The notes under the pieces were generated by a model. The model saw only the letters and a program-made list of their open reading frames with translations. It did not search any database and was not told the origin of the DNA. A program made the translations under genes and the position numbers. A stretch of DNA of 64,000 nucleotides from Cliona cf. orientalis (lineage: Eukaryota > Porifera > Demospongiae > Clionaida > Clionaidae), in the NCBI GenBank assembly GCA_963930775.1, contig OZ005691.1:8119000-8182999 (forward strand), given 5' to 3'. Below, piece by piece: positions 54,161 through 64,000 of the stretch (positions are counted from its first letter, which is position 1; every line of letters starts with the position of its first letter).

Positions 54161-57100
54161 TCAAACTCGGCCATAGTACCCAAAACTGTACAGAATGGAT
54201 TTGTCAAGTGTATCAAATAGCTCTTCTTTTTTTTGAAACCTAGTTGGCAATCTTATTGCATTGAAGCATGCATCTGCTTCTGCCAGACCAGTGCCAGGTT
54301 GGTATTTGATTTGAAGCTTTTGCCTGAGGCCTAAGGGAGGAATCGAGCTGCACCCAGTTATAAAATTTAGGATTTGTGGGAGTGTTGCTTCATCTGGAGA
54401 ATCTGTATGTGTATGCATTTGTGAGAGTGAGAGGGGGGTACAATCATAGAGCAGGTAAAAGTCGTTAAGCCATACACAGCTACAGGTGACATAGCAGGTA
54501 AAGGTCGTTATTAAGCCATACACGGAATAGTGGAGTTTCTATCACAGTAATGAATGCTGTCTCACAAAATAGATAATTGAGGCTACTGATCACCTAGCAA
54601 TCTTTCCATGAAGCTGCTGTTTAGGCCACCATCAAACCAGCAGCATTAATTATGAACTAATGCAGCTCCACACAGTAGCTAAATCCTGTCGGACACTCCG
54701 GGATCATAAGTTAAATTCCCTTACCATATGAACGCTCCCGTAGGGCAAGGTACTCCAGAAACCAGTCGAGAGTCATCCGTTCATTAGAATTGGAAGGCAT
54801 ACTCGTAATCATGGAAACCAGCTTGTCGGCAGATAAAAGCTTGCACTTATTGTAAACAAAGAGCTCCTCACACTGAGCGGGGAATTGAGAGCACACCTTC
54901 TGTAGCTCAAATTTCTCCAGCCCTCTTGCAAATGCCACCAGATGTTGAGCTCGTTTGGTGATCAGCTCCTCGGTGATGAGGTTTTGAAGTAGGGAGTGCT
55001 TGTTGTCTGGCTTTATCATTCTAGTGGATGGCCATTTGGAGGAGGAAATGACTGCCATAAATTTGGGATCATCCAGAATGGTGTTAATCTCTTCAGCTGT
55101 TTGTGCTGTGGTTAACTATAGCAAAGAATCATATTGAAAAACTTGACTAGTTCTATGAAGGATATTGAAGTGAGTCATTCATAGCTACACTGGTCTGAAG
55201 GTCTCCCCAGATGCCTCAAGCAGCCATATTTATATTACACTTGGGTATAGCTACATCCCCGCTAGCTACTGATCTTATCATTGCATGTCTACATGCGTTG
55301 AAGAGGCTGTAAGACTTAAAATGTTTGGAGTTTCATTCAATTCATAATATCATCTAATTTCCATAGTACAAGAACCTACTTGTTGGATAAGCTCCAGGAG
55401 CTCGCAGTATGCCATTGACTCGGGAATATCTTCCACTGATGGAATGAACTCTGATGGTACTGCTTCATGTGTAGTCACTCCGGAGTGCAGCATGTAGTAA
55501 AAGGCTGGGTGGAGGCAGTCAAAGCCCGGCCCTCCACACATAATCGAGTGGCCGATCATCACCCCCGCAATTTCCATCACACCCTCCAAGCCCCAGTCTT
55601 TTTTAGGGATGCGTCTGTCCTCCTTCCCTTCAAATAGTTCGTTATTTATCTCTCGGATCATCATCTCGAAGAAAGTTATTTTCAATGCTCCTGCATCTGA
55701 GCCTTCCTCACCCATGAACTCAACATTGATGTCCTTGTGAAGTCTGTTCTCATTGCTCTTGAGCTCTTTGTAGAAGGAAAGCGCCTGCTGCCAGAGAGTC
55801 TCCTTATTTATTTTCAAAGACAGTTCTCCTGCATGATCCATTATCCTGTGGGCCAGCTCCAAGAGGATGGTTTGTAGAGAGCTTTGGATTGGTAAGTTAA
55901 GATCAAGACCACGTCCTGTAGTAGTAGCATCTTCTTCAGCAGATTCCTCAAGCAGAACACCTACACCTTCTTCAACTCCATATAGCATCAAGACTTCTTC
56001 AATTCGGCTTGAATCAATTCGAGGAAACATCTCCCTTAAATTCTGAAGTTGGTCCTGTGTAACAATTAATAATATGACATTACCGCATAAGGTAGCTTTT
56101 GCAATCACTTTGTATATATTACTATTACTGTTTGCATTATTTATCCATGCAAGGTTGCTTACAGGTAACTTCATCTCCTTGCTTCTAGTACTGCCACTCC
56201 AAATTGGACGTTGCACCTATACAAAAGGTTTTAATTAATAACAAGAACAAGTGCCGTACCAGTATGTTTGATGTCACTATCATAGGATAACAATGTAGCT
56301 AATATGCATGAGTTATTAACGGATGCTCAGAGAACAGCATTATCTCCCAAGAGTCTCCATCTGTACTACTATGCATATGCACATATGAGAATGGCATAAA
56401 CTTTGAACCTATTGTTGCATAGGCCAAACCCCAACTGCATGCAGGCCAACAGCAGCTGCTCCAACTCACAATAAAGCAGTGTGCAATGGCGACACTCTTT
56501 GCCTTCTTAAACATTGACTCTATAACCAAACTATAATTATATTATTTTATAGCCTAGCCTCTCGCTTCACTCGAAATATAATATATTCGATGCTTTGCAC
56601 TGTTATTTTTCTCTATGGCCCAACTGAACATGATTACTTACCACTGATCTTGAGGTACTCTGCAGTGAGCTAGAAGAGCATTCACCCTCTCTTCCACCAT
56701 TGTCTCCGCACTGCTGCTCTTGATTGGTGTACATCTATAGTGGATATTACAACTTAATGTTATTGCTAACCTTAGTATAAATAATTATTATTATTGTTAA
56801 TAAAGCGATAAATCTTGTGCTATCAGTAATGCTTACATCATCAATTCCGGATCCACAGTCTTGTTCAGTATTGGACTCTCCACAATTATCCTGCAGGTGG
56901 ATTGTTATAATTATTATATACATCTAAAATCATCATGATAAATCCCTCTACTTGTGTCAAGTTTTAACACTTGGTGGTAATGCGAATCACTTGGTCACAG
57001 ATGGCGTCTCTTACTGATTGTTATGCAACAATAACTAAATAACATTATTCATATGTGACCGGATTTGGGAAAACCCTCCGTATGGGATCCGCGCGCGATT

Positions 57101-59903
57101 CGCGCAATGCGCGTTTTTAGTAGCTCAGGTCTAAATTTGTCAAAGTCCAGATTTTGTCATATACATATCCAACAGCCCTTCTTCTAACTGTTGCCGTCTT
57201 CTACGGAGGCTAGTCGTGCTATACGAAGGCGAAATAAGCCTTCATTTTGACCCACCTAGTCGGCACAGCCACCGTACACGGAGCCCGTTGCTATGGGCGG
57301 TAATTAGAATTCTCTACCTAGATACAGCTAGATTCATCGATCTACTGTACGTTCGCTTACTTTTTTAGCTTCTTGGACATCTAAGAACAATCGCCTGTCC
57401 TTGTCAACAACGAAATTCAACTCTTGCTCGATCTTTACGTTCATTTCGAACGGCTCCGCCCAGGTCCATTTAATTGATTTCCGGGTCACGCGTAGTATGC
57501 CGAAACGCCTTCCGCGTGCATAGCAACGCCTTTAGACCGTAATTTCTCGATTATTGGGGGTGTGGCGCGATCACAAACAAAGCGCTGTATCTCCACAACG
57601 AAGCGCGCGATCGGCCTAAGACTTGAACGCGGGTTAGCTCTATGGTAGAGCTTATCAACCATGCATCAAACTCAGTTTTCTGAAAAAATCCCATACGGAG
57701 GGTTTTCCCAAATCCGGTCACATATTACAATGTCAGCTCTATACAATACTAGTTGAAATCCTATCATTCTACACATGAATGGGATTATTTCTAAAAAATG
57801 AGCTCCACATTGTCGGTATATATTATACTTATTTTTATTCGCTCACCATGAACTCGAGGTGAAGTGGTCCAAGGGCTCTAATGTACAAATCATGTCCCTG
57901 TTGAGTAAGCGCCTTGACATATTCACCATTCCATATGTGACCAGCAGCAACATTTGGCACTACCACCTTGCCGTAACAGGGCTTCACATATTCGAATCTA
58001 ATACATAATTCAGCCATATCTCATATGCACTCTCAATAAAGACTACATGATAGCTATAGCTATATAATTATACGCAGTGGCTATTGATCCGGCAGCCGGA
58101 CGACCTTTTCCAATGCTATAGATCCGGCAGAAATACTTAGAAATTTTTCAGAAAAAAGGAGCTAGAAAAAAAAACGAAAGTAAACACGACAAGCTGGATT
58201 CGAACCCCGTACCATCGGCTCCAGAATCCAGACACACAGCCACTGCACCACCACTGCTGCCACTGCTGCCACTGCTGGAACCCATTTTTTTCACGATTAT
58301 ATACACCAAACAACAATGATACTAGTATAGTACATCACTAACCCTGCTAACCATACCGTAGCCGAAACCCAACCCTACCTACCTACCCTGCCGAACTAAC
58401 CCTGCTAACCATACTATACCCGAAACCCAGCTAGCCCTACCTACCATGGAATGTATAGTCCTACATATAGCTATATATAGCTGGCAGTCCCAGCCCCCTT
58501 TGGGGGCTGGGACTGCCGGACCTATAGCAATGGAAAAGGTCGTCCGGCTGCTGGATCAATAGCCACTGCGATAATTATATTATACATCACACACGTATTA
58601 TTAGCATAGAAATCCATTACAGTGGAGTAGGAACGGTGGGGGGGGGAGGGCCAGGGGGCCATTGGCTCCCCAATATTTCAGAAGGGGGGCCCCCTGGCCC
58701 CCCCCCCCCCCCCCCCCCCCCCCCAATAATCATGCAGGCTTGATACAAAACCCTTGTGTATGTATCCTTCAAATTTTCATCATAATAATTATGTCAAGAC
58801 TTTCTTTGCCATTAAACGTCTGGTTAAAATACAACCTCTAAAAAGAATAATTAAATTCAGTAATCAACCCACAACTTGTATCAGTGGCCCCCGCAACACG
58901 TGATTGCTTCCTACTCCACTGCATTATACTATATGCTAGATTAGCACATCAAGCTACCAATAATTAGGCCATATCAATTTAATGTTTTGTTTCTCGGACA
59001 AGTAGGAGCTGGAAACAGACCCCGGTAATTGGCATGAAAATAATTAACAGGAGGTATAGCTTAGTAAATCGCGAGCATCACCAGTCCACAGACAGCCAGC
59101 TATCATTTTAGTAGTAAATACTTGTATTCTAGAGCAGTTTTGATAATCATTTATTAAGCTTTAATATAGCACTATATCAGTTGCAGACCAAGAGTGCTCT
59201 TTCTAAAGAGTACTCCTGCCTGTCACTATCATAATGCGAGGAATATTAATTAAAAATATAATATATTTTTAAATCAGCCAAAAACAGACCCGCGGAATCC
59301 GAGACTCGAAACAAAAAATTAACTTGGTATGGCCTTACGTTAATTAATAATAATTACTCACTTAGACTCTCCATCGGGAAGAATGCTGGTGAAGACATTC
59401 TCTATGGCCGTGTACACTGCGTCCTCCGTCATTGCTGTGTTCAATTCCACGAAATCCACCACCCTTCCCTCCTCATACATTAGTTGCCTAGCTGGGCCCC
59501 GTGGAATAGTGTCCTCTTCGTGGTCGAGGAGGAATACAGTGCGGGTAAATGCCTTCCCTGCAGGGCTTCGATTTGTAGTAGGTCGAGGCGGTCTTGATCC
59601 ACGGCGACCGTAGAACACATATGGGTTGTAGCGAGCTGGCGCACGATCACCCTGACTGTGCTGGGAGCGTCCGCGGCACTGTGGAAAGCGGCTTCCCATC
59701 TCCTCTTCCAGAGTTGATGACTGCAGGGAATTTGACCTAGTATATGGGCTCTCCTGCGGACGATCAATAGATCTACTACTACCGCTACTAGTAGTAGTAG
59801 GAATTCGGACTTGATTTCCAGTTGCTCCAATAGATCGTCCGACACGCTGTACCAGTTCCCTGACACTTCTCGGCTGTCCACTCTGATCTCGATAGTAAGC
59901 CAT
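54161..59903 (-). CDS. CUE-HECT E3 ubiquitin ligase-like protein
   Basis: Eight exons join in phase to 733 aa: 59903-59362, 57997-57847, 56890-56837, 56734-56642, 56216-56163, 56054-55380, 55115-54725, 54402-54161. Residues 1-180 are Ser/Arg-rich then end in a small folded-looking part (YEEGRVVDFVELNTAM). Residues about 300-335 (LREMFPRIDSSRIEEVLMLYG) resemble a CUE ubiquitin-binding helix bundle. From about 385 to the end is a divergent HECT domain: VEFMGEEGSDAGAL (N-lobe) and LNFITGCSSIPPLGL with the catalytic cysteine C699 in DACFNAIRLP (C-lobe). HECT ligases accept ubiquitin on this Cys and pass it to substrates. The C-lobe has the expected final helix but stops soon after. No human orthologue is evident. 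It is head-to-head with the integrase gene (369 bp apart), and intron 2 contains MITE copy 3. Confidence 0.85.
57055..57721 (+). mobile_element. 667-bp MITE family, copy 3 (in HECT gene intron 2)
   Basis: Same orientation as copy 1, flanked by ATAT on both sides. Its small ORF and donor (57361-57444, minus) are sense to the HECT gene, so the donor could be used in its transcript. Confidence 0.9.
57361..57444 (-). CDS. Captured first-exon-like ORF inside MITE copy 3
   Basis: ATG plus 27 codons ([10 protein letters not shown]...DVQEAKK) followed by GTAAGC. Compared with copies 1 and 2 it has conservative changes and the donor is still consensus. Confidence 0.45.
58073..58570 (+). mobile_element. 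Mutator-like MITE (498 bp), 9-bp target duplication, ~58-bp TIRs
   Basis: CGCAGTGGCTATTGATCCGG at the left and its complement at the right extend to about 58 bp of inverted repeat. ATAATTATA is repeated exactly outside both ends (58064-58072, 58571-58579). It lies in HECT gene intron 1 and contains a tRNA-like segment and two copies of 'ctaaccctgctaaccata'. Confidence 0.9.
58188..58262 (-). tRNA. tRNA-like relic (B-box GGTTCGAATCC) inside a MITE
   Basis: On the minus strand, GTGCAGTGGCTGTGTGTC (A-box-like) is followed 30 bp later by GGGGTTCGAATCC, an exact T-loop/B-box. The T-stem pairs in only two or three positions and the acceptor stem is not clear, so this is a degraded tRNA or a tRNA-derived SINE head, not a working tRNA. 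Confidence 0.3.
58620..58921 (+). mobile_element. hAT5-like MITE with 5-bp target duplication (CATTA)
   Basis: CAGTGGAGTAGGAACGG and GCTTCCTACTCCACTG are inverted ends; CATTA flanks both sides (58615-58619, 58922-58926). The interior has a 24-base C run (58700-58723). Confidence 0.8.
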
Positions 59904-60272
59904 AGTAGTAGTAGTGAGCTTAGTACGCTCAGACTGTAGTGTAGGCTATAGGCTATAGCAATCGAGAGTCACTTCTGCATTTAATAAAACGCCAGCTGCA
60001 GTGTAAACTGAGAACTGATAATTTAAAATTTTGAGTCTGCAGCATTATTTTATTGGAAATCACGGCTACTCGTTCGCGCGCGCATCATAATCTAGTTAGA
60101 CTGCGCATGCGCTATAAATAATTATTATTAATAATAGCATTTGATCTATAATAATAATAATTATAATAATTTATCACTATGGTTACATTGCGTACGTGTA
60201 TCTCGAGTAATAACGCAGCTGATCTGTACGGCTGAACGCTGGGAAATAGCTACTAGAACAGCGTAGCTAAGT
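59904..60272. promoter_or_regulatory. Bidirectional promoter region between HECT and integrase genes
   Basis: 369 bp between divergent starts. It contains TGCGCATGCGC (60102-60112), the same NRF1-type palindrome seen in the two-gene transposons, and CpG-rich DNA at 60070-60090. Confidence 0.55.
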
Positions 60273-61180
60273 ATGGATGACCTCGCCCGGGCCTTGGAAG
60301 GTCTACCTGGCTTTGTTGGCCAGCTTGATCTGCACCAACACACTTACGATGCAAACGTCGCGGAAAGGTTGGTGATTCGTGGTGAAGAGTACCTGGAGCT
60401 CCTACAAGTATTGTACATGAGGTGCGAGCAGGTGATGGACTCGCAACAAACTAGCGAGGACTTGTGGACGCTATTTGGCATGGTGCAAAGAAAAATAACT
60501 CCATATGTTGATCTACTCGGCAGCAATCCAAGGGATGACATACAATCCAGTTTAAATGGTTCACTTGCTTCAAGCGTCTCCATCGTTCTGCCTACGGCGA
60601 GGAGAGGCCCTGGAAGACCAAAAATGTTCGTTTCTAGGGCACAGCTGGAGTCCTTGTTTGAGTTGGGATTTACGTGTGCAAAGGTAGCCAAGATGCTGTG
60701 CATGTCGGAGCGGACTCTTCAACGTCGGCGCTCAGAGCTTGGATTACCTATCGGTCAGTGGTTGCTCTATTCACAGCTGAGTGATGAGGAGCTGGATGAA
60801 GTTGTATCCAACATATTACAGGTATGAATTGGAGTTCAATAATAATTATTAATGTGATTAATAAATTAATCTAATTTAAAATTTTTAGTTGATCCCCAAT
60901 TGTGGGTGTACCATGATGATTGGCTCACTCAGATCTCGTGGTATTTATGTTCAAAGACGAAGAATAATTGAATCAATGAGAAGGTTAGACCCAGTCAGCC
61001 AATTGATACGACGAAGGATAGTAACATACCGACGAAAGTACTCTGTGGCTGGCCCAAATGCCCTATGGTTAGTCACCATAATTTGTGTCATTTGTGTATT
61101 ATAAATAATATTCTCTGAATGATGTAGGCATATTGATGGACATCACAAACTAATTAGGTGGAAAGTAATCATTCATGGAG
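60273..61180 (+). CDS. Retroviral-type integrase gene, 5' part only
   Basis: Three exons join in phase: 60273-60821, 60889-61067, 61128-61180 (about 260 codons). Residues about 112-150 carry a Hin-like helix-turn-helix after an AT-hook-like RGPGRPK (ELGFTCAKVAKMLCMSERTLQRR). Then PNCGCTMMIGSLRSRGI and RRKYSVAGPNALWHIDGHH, whose HIDGHH holds the first catalytic aspartate of the integrase core (rve) fold. This plan is that of integrase-like proteins found in many copies in sponges, cnidarians and fish, possibly from Ginger-type or other DDE elements. The last exon ends at a good donor (GGAG|GTATGT), but no exon with the second Asp or the Glu is seen in the next 2.8 kb, so the gene is truncated or continues past the window. 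Confidence 0.75.
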
Positions 61181-61624
61181 GTATGTATAAATAATATTAT
61201 AATATGAGTGCACTTTCTAGCCCTTGGCCCATTGTATTCCAGCTGATCATAAGCTAGTGATGATTTCCAATTTGTAGCCACAAATAAGAGGTGCTAATTA
61301 ACTTCACCAGTATAATATTATTAAACTCTTGGTCAAAATGGTTTACAGTCAGAAATTTTGCTATGCTCTCAGTGGTGAAATTGTTGTCAGTAATGTTTTG
61401 TCCTGTGTTAACCTTTACTGCATTGGCATATTTCTGTAATATGAGGTTGGCAAAATGTCTTCCAGCAATAATTTTTGGTTATAAGGTGGTATTCTTCTAC
61501 ATGTGGCATACTTTGTTGTCTGTGGGTTCTATCACAATAATATTATAATTACATTACTATACTTGTGAGTATTAGGGTTTAATTTCATATACACAAAATT
61601 GGGGGAGGGGGAGAGATGGGAGCT

Positions 61625-61727
61625 TAGTCTCGCTATTACCCAGACCTAACTTCCCGTAGCACCGGATGCCGTATTGCATCACCTTCCCGGTACTGCGGGA
61701 AGATAGGTCTGGGTGTTAGCGAGACTA
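61625..61727 (+). mobile_element. Mutator-like MITE (103 bp) with 9-bp target duplication
   Basis: TAGTCTCGCTATTACCCAGA and the complementary TAGTCTCGCTAACACCCAGA at the right form near-perfect ends (about 40-bp arms). ATGGGAGCT is repeated exactly (61616-61624, 61728-61736). Confidence 0.92.
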
Positions 61728-62476
61728 ATGGGAGCTATAATATATCCTCTAGATTTGGTATTGCACACTCTTGAGTTTTTTTGTCTCTTTGGAATGTTGA
61801 TGATTAACTTCTTCATAGAGTAGAATAATTATGACATAGAATGCCCTAGACTTGTATTAGTGGATCATGCAAGCATGTTAGAGAAACTGTTAAATTTAAT
61901 ACAAACTCATACAACTTAGGTAATTCCAACATCCAGCCCATTCTAATCTAATTATGAGAAGGCACTGCAACTGCTTGACTAGATCTTCTAGAAGTTTAGT
62001 AGGCAGTATCTATGGTTAGCCTCTTTAATTGACTCCCATGAGATAAGGCATTTTCTCTAATTGTGTGTGTAGACATGCACTGTGAGTATCGAGTATGAGT
62101 ATATGTATGCATAATAATAATATTATTATGATTGTGCATGTATAATATCATGACTTAGCCTTGTATCCTAGGTAACAGCCATAGTATAACTACCATATAC
62201 CCCAGCCCTCAGGCATTATAACTCCCTACCCCTGACAATAGTCCAATCAACACAGTTGCACTGGCATACCAAGTTTGTGTTGTAGCTACTAGCTTTTCGC
62301 TAGCTGTAGCCAGTAGCTCCCACACATAATACAATCACTAGGAGGGTCCCAGCTTGATAGACTATTCAGATTGTCATTATGATAGAATCTAGCTACCTAC
62401 TATCTACTCCAACTCAAATACGAAAAAGTAAACAGTCTGCTGATTACACTAACCAATCATGGTCAAGATATTAAAC

Positions 62477-62592
62477 AGATAAACTATGTTTGCCTAGGAT
62501 ACACCGTTCATATACCACCTTCGCTCTCGGGCTACGCCCTCGAGCTCAGGGTGGTATATGAACGGTATATCCTGGGCAACCATAGTTTATCT
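62477..62592. repeat. Long imperfect hairpin, 43-bp arms, 30-nt loop
   Basis: Arms 62477-62519 and 62550-62592 pair with four or five mismatches (shared CCGTTCATATACCACC); the loop holds a second small palindrome CTCGGGCTACGCCCTCGAG. No target duplication is clear. Likely a foldback MITE; a hairpin RNA is possible. Confidence 0.85.
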
Positions 62593-64000
62593 ATTACATA
62601 TATTATATGCGTGACTGCATGTACATGTGCATTGAGTGTGGATCTTACAGCCAGGCTAGTAAAACAATCAAGCTTTGTGAAAATCAATGCTGGCTTTAAG
62701 CCTAGGGGGCCCATCTTACCATTGTATACCTAGTCCCTTATTCCTTGTGCCTAGCCATCATTCTGGCTTGGAACTTTTCTCACCCACTGTGGTATGAGTA
62801 CCTGGTAGACCCCCTTCCCTCAACTCTAATTAGCATAGAGGCAATGTAGCAATATTATGATGCAGCTGCAGCTGCCCAATTGCACCTTCCCTCAAAGGCA
62901 TCATCCCAATTAGGAGATATGCTAACAGTAGTAAAGCAGCTGCCTGATGTCTGGAAAGAAACTAGTGGACCACCTTACTGTACTTTGCAGGTCAATTGTC
63001 TTGGAAACTTAGGGAATGGCACCTGTCTCTGTCACTATATATAAATTGAAAGCCTTTGTGACTTATAGTATAACTAAATCAAGCACTTGAGAGCCACTGC
63101 CTATGTACCCTTTCTACTGGACAACTGACTTGCAAAGCACAATAGTAACTACATAATTATTATAAGAGCTATGGTCTATGATGTACTCACTATAATAATA
63201 TTATTATACCGTGTATGCATACATGTACTATGGATTAAATGTGCCCACTCATTACCTCAGGTCTAGATATTATAGCTCTACTTGTGTGTACCATTTGGCC
63301 TAAACCAGATACCTAGCTACCTTGCTGTGGGTATAGCAGCAGCTGCACCATTCCAGTTTGTAGACAGTAAGGGTACACTCAGGCAGGGTATTACAGCTGC
63401 AGTGAGTTGCTTTAATTCCCTTGGTGAGGCTCTACCTTGAGCTCACATGACCACTAATTTATATCTAATTAGTTTGTGGGGTACATTGGCTTTCTGTGTG
63501 TATGCATGCATTCTTCCTTCAGATAGGATAGTGTGGTTTGAAGAATTGCTTAGCATGGTACATGTACTAGTGTCATGCAGGACCTGTTTGGCAAAAGCCT
63601 GAGTTGAGCACTGAAGACTATTGATACAGAACCAAGCAGACCATGAGAGCCACAGTTACCAGCTGTACCTACCCATGCAATGGTCCCATCTACATCTATG
63701 CCAACAGTCAATAGCTGCCTTAGTCTCGTAGGACAGCCGCATAGCTACCTCTATTGTATAATCTCAGTAAGTAGCATGCCTATCTATCGCCTTCTAGCTC
63801 CTTGCACTGTTGAGGTGACTATAATTGACAGCTTTGTCTTGCTCTCTCCTTCTTTGATTTACACTTGTTTATAGCAAAATAAATATTAATCATAGCCTTG
63901 TCTAGTACACTACTGCATGATGTATTATCGGCACACCGTAGACTTTCAATACAGTCAATTCAATTATCGTCACTTGGAGCTTTGTCATCACAGTGCAAGA

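Larger units (their letters stand above)
61181..64000. other. Right-end intergenic DNA
   Basis: Open frames of 60-85 codons have no recognisable domain. The region contains a 9-bp-TSD MITE (61625-61727) and a long hairpin (62477-62592). I see no integrase continuation and no other gene. Confidence 0.4.

Noticed and set aside
58320..58450. Telomere-like CTAACCC repeats
   Set aside because: Units are irregular (ctaaccctgctaaccata), only a few copies, inside a MITE; not a telomeric array.
61291..61548. Candidate continuation of the integrase gene
   Set aside because: The frame is hydrophobic and lacks any integrase core motif; the phase does not fit the donor at 61180.

Overview
The window looks like animal nuclear DNA, most likely from a sponge or another early-branching metazoan. 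Its genes are split by short GT-AG introns. The recognisable products are metazoan: a heat shock transcription factor, an NSUN2-type RNA m5C methyltransferase, a HECT ubiquitin ligase and a guanylate-binding-protein-like GTPase. Long AT-rich stretches are full of short non-autonomous DNA transposons and of the palindrome ACATGT. The phylum is an inference; no rRNA or mitochondrial marker is present to fix it.

Layout. 0-7 kb: one orphan GTPase exon (GBP-like), a decayed BEL/Pao gag, a 5'-truncated LINE ending in (AAT)n, and the first copy of a 667-bp MITE family. 7-13.6 kb: mosaic duplications, a three-unit tandem repeat, no convincing gene. 13.6-19.7 kb: two TA-flanked IS630/Tc1-like DNA transposons of the same two-gene design, in mirror orientation. 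Each has a DDE transposase facing a convergently transcribed accessory gene; the first looks intact, the second is decayed and carries a nested pogo/Tigger-like MITE inside its transposase. 19.7-31.4 kb: transposon-rich intergenic DNA including a 2.1-kb element with ~200-bp inverted termini and relics of a P2X7-cytoplasmic-domain-like gene and a THAP domain. 31.5-41.5 kb (minus): a complete 12-exon HSF gene (527 aa). 41.8-52.2 kb (plus): an NSUN2-like gene head-to-head with HSF across 262 bp, with two single-exon membrane/coiled-coil genes nested antisense in intron 4. 54.2-59.9 kb (minus): an 8-exon CUE-HECT-type gene (733 aa). 60.3-61.2 kb (plus): the 5' part of a retroviral-type integrase gene, head-to-head with the HECT gene. 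61.2-64 kb: no gene seen.

The best candidate for an undescribed system is the paired transposase/accessory-gene transposon. Two strongly diverged copies keep the same convergent layout, and their accessory proteins share three collinear blocks (a GYI...LWCDG block, a YxQ...RxW...GxHxS...PP...F block and a SHOCT-like C-terminus). A second strong signal is a MITE family in which all three copies keep an open 28-codon first exon ending exactly at a splice donor. Several groups of MITEs can be sorted here by exact target-site duplications: 9 bp (Mutator-like), 5 bp (hAT5-like), 4 bp (ATAT/AATT) and TA. The HSF and NSUN2 genes are ordinary housekeeping/stress genes; the surrounding repeats reshape their introns, in one case right up to a splice acceptor.
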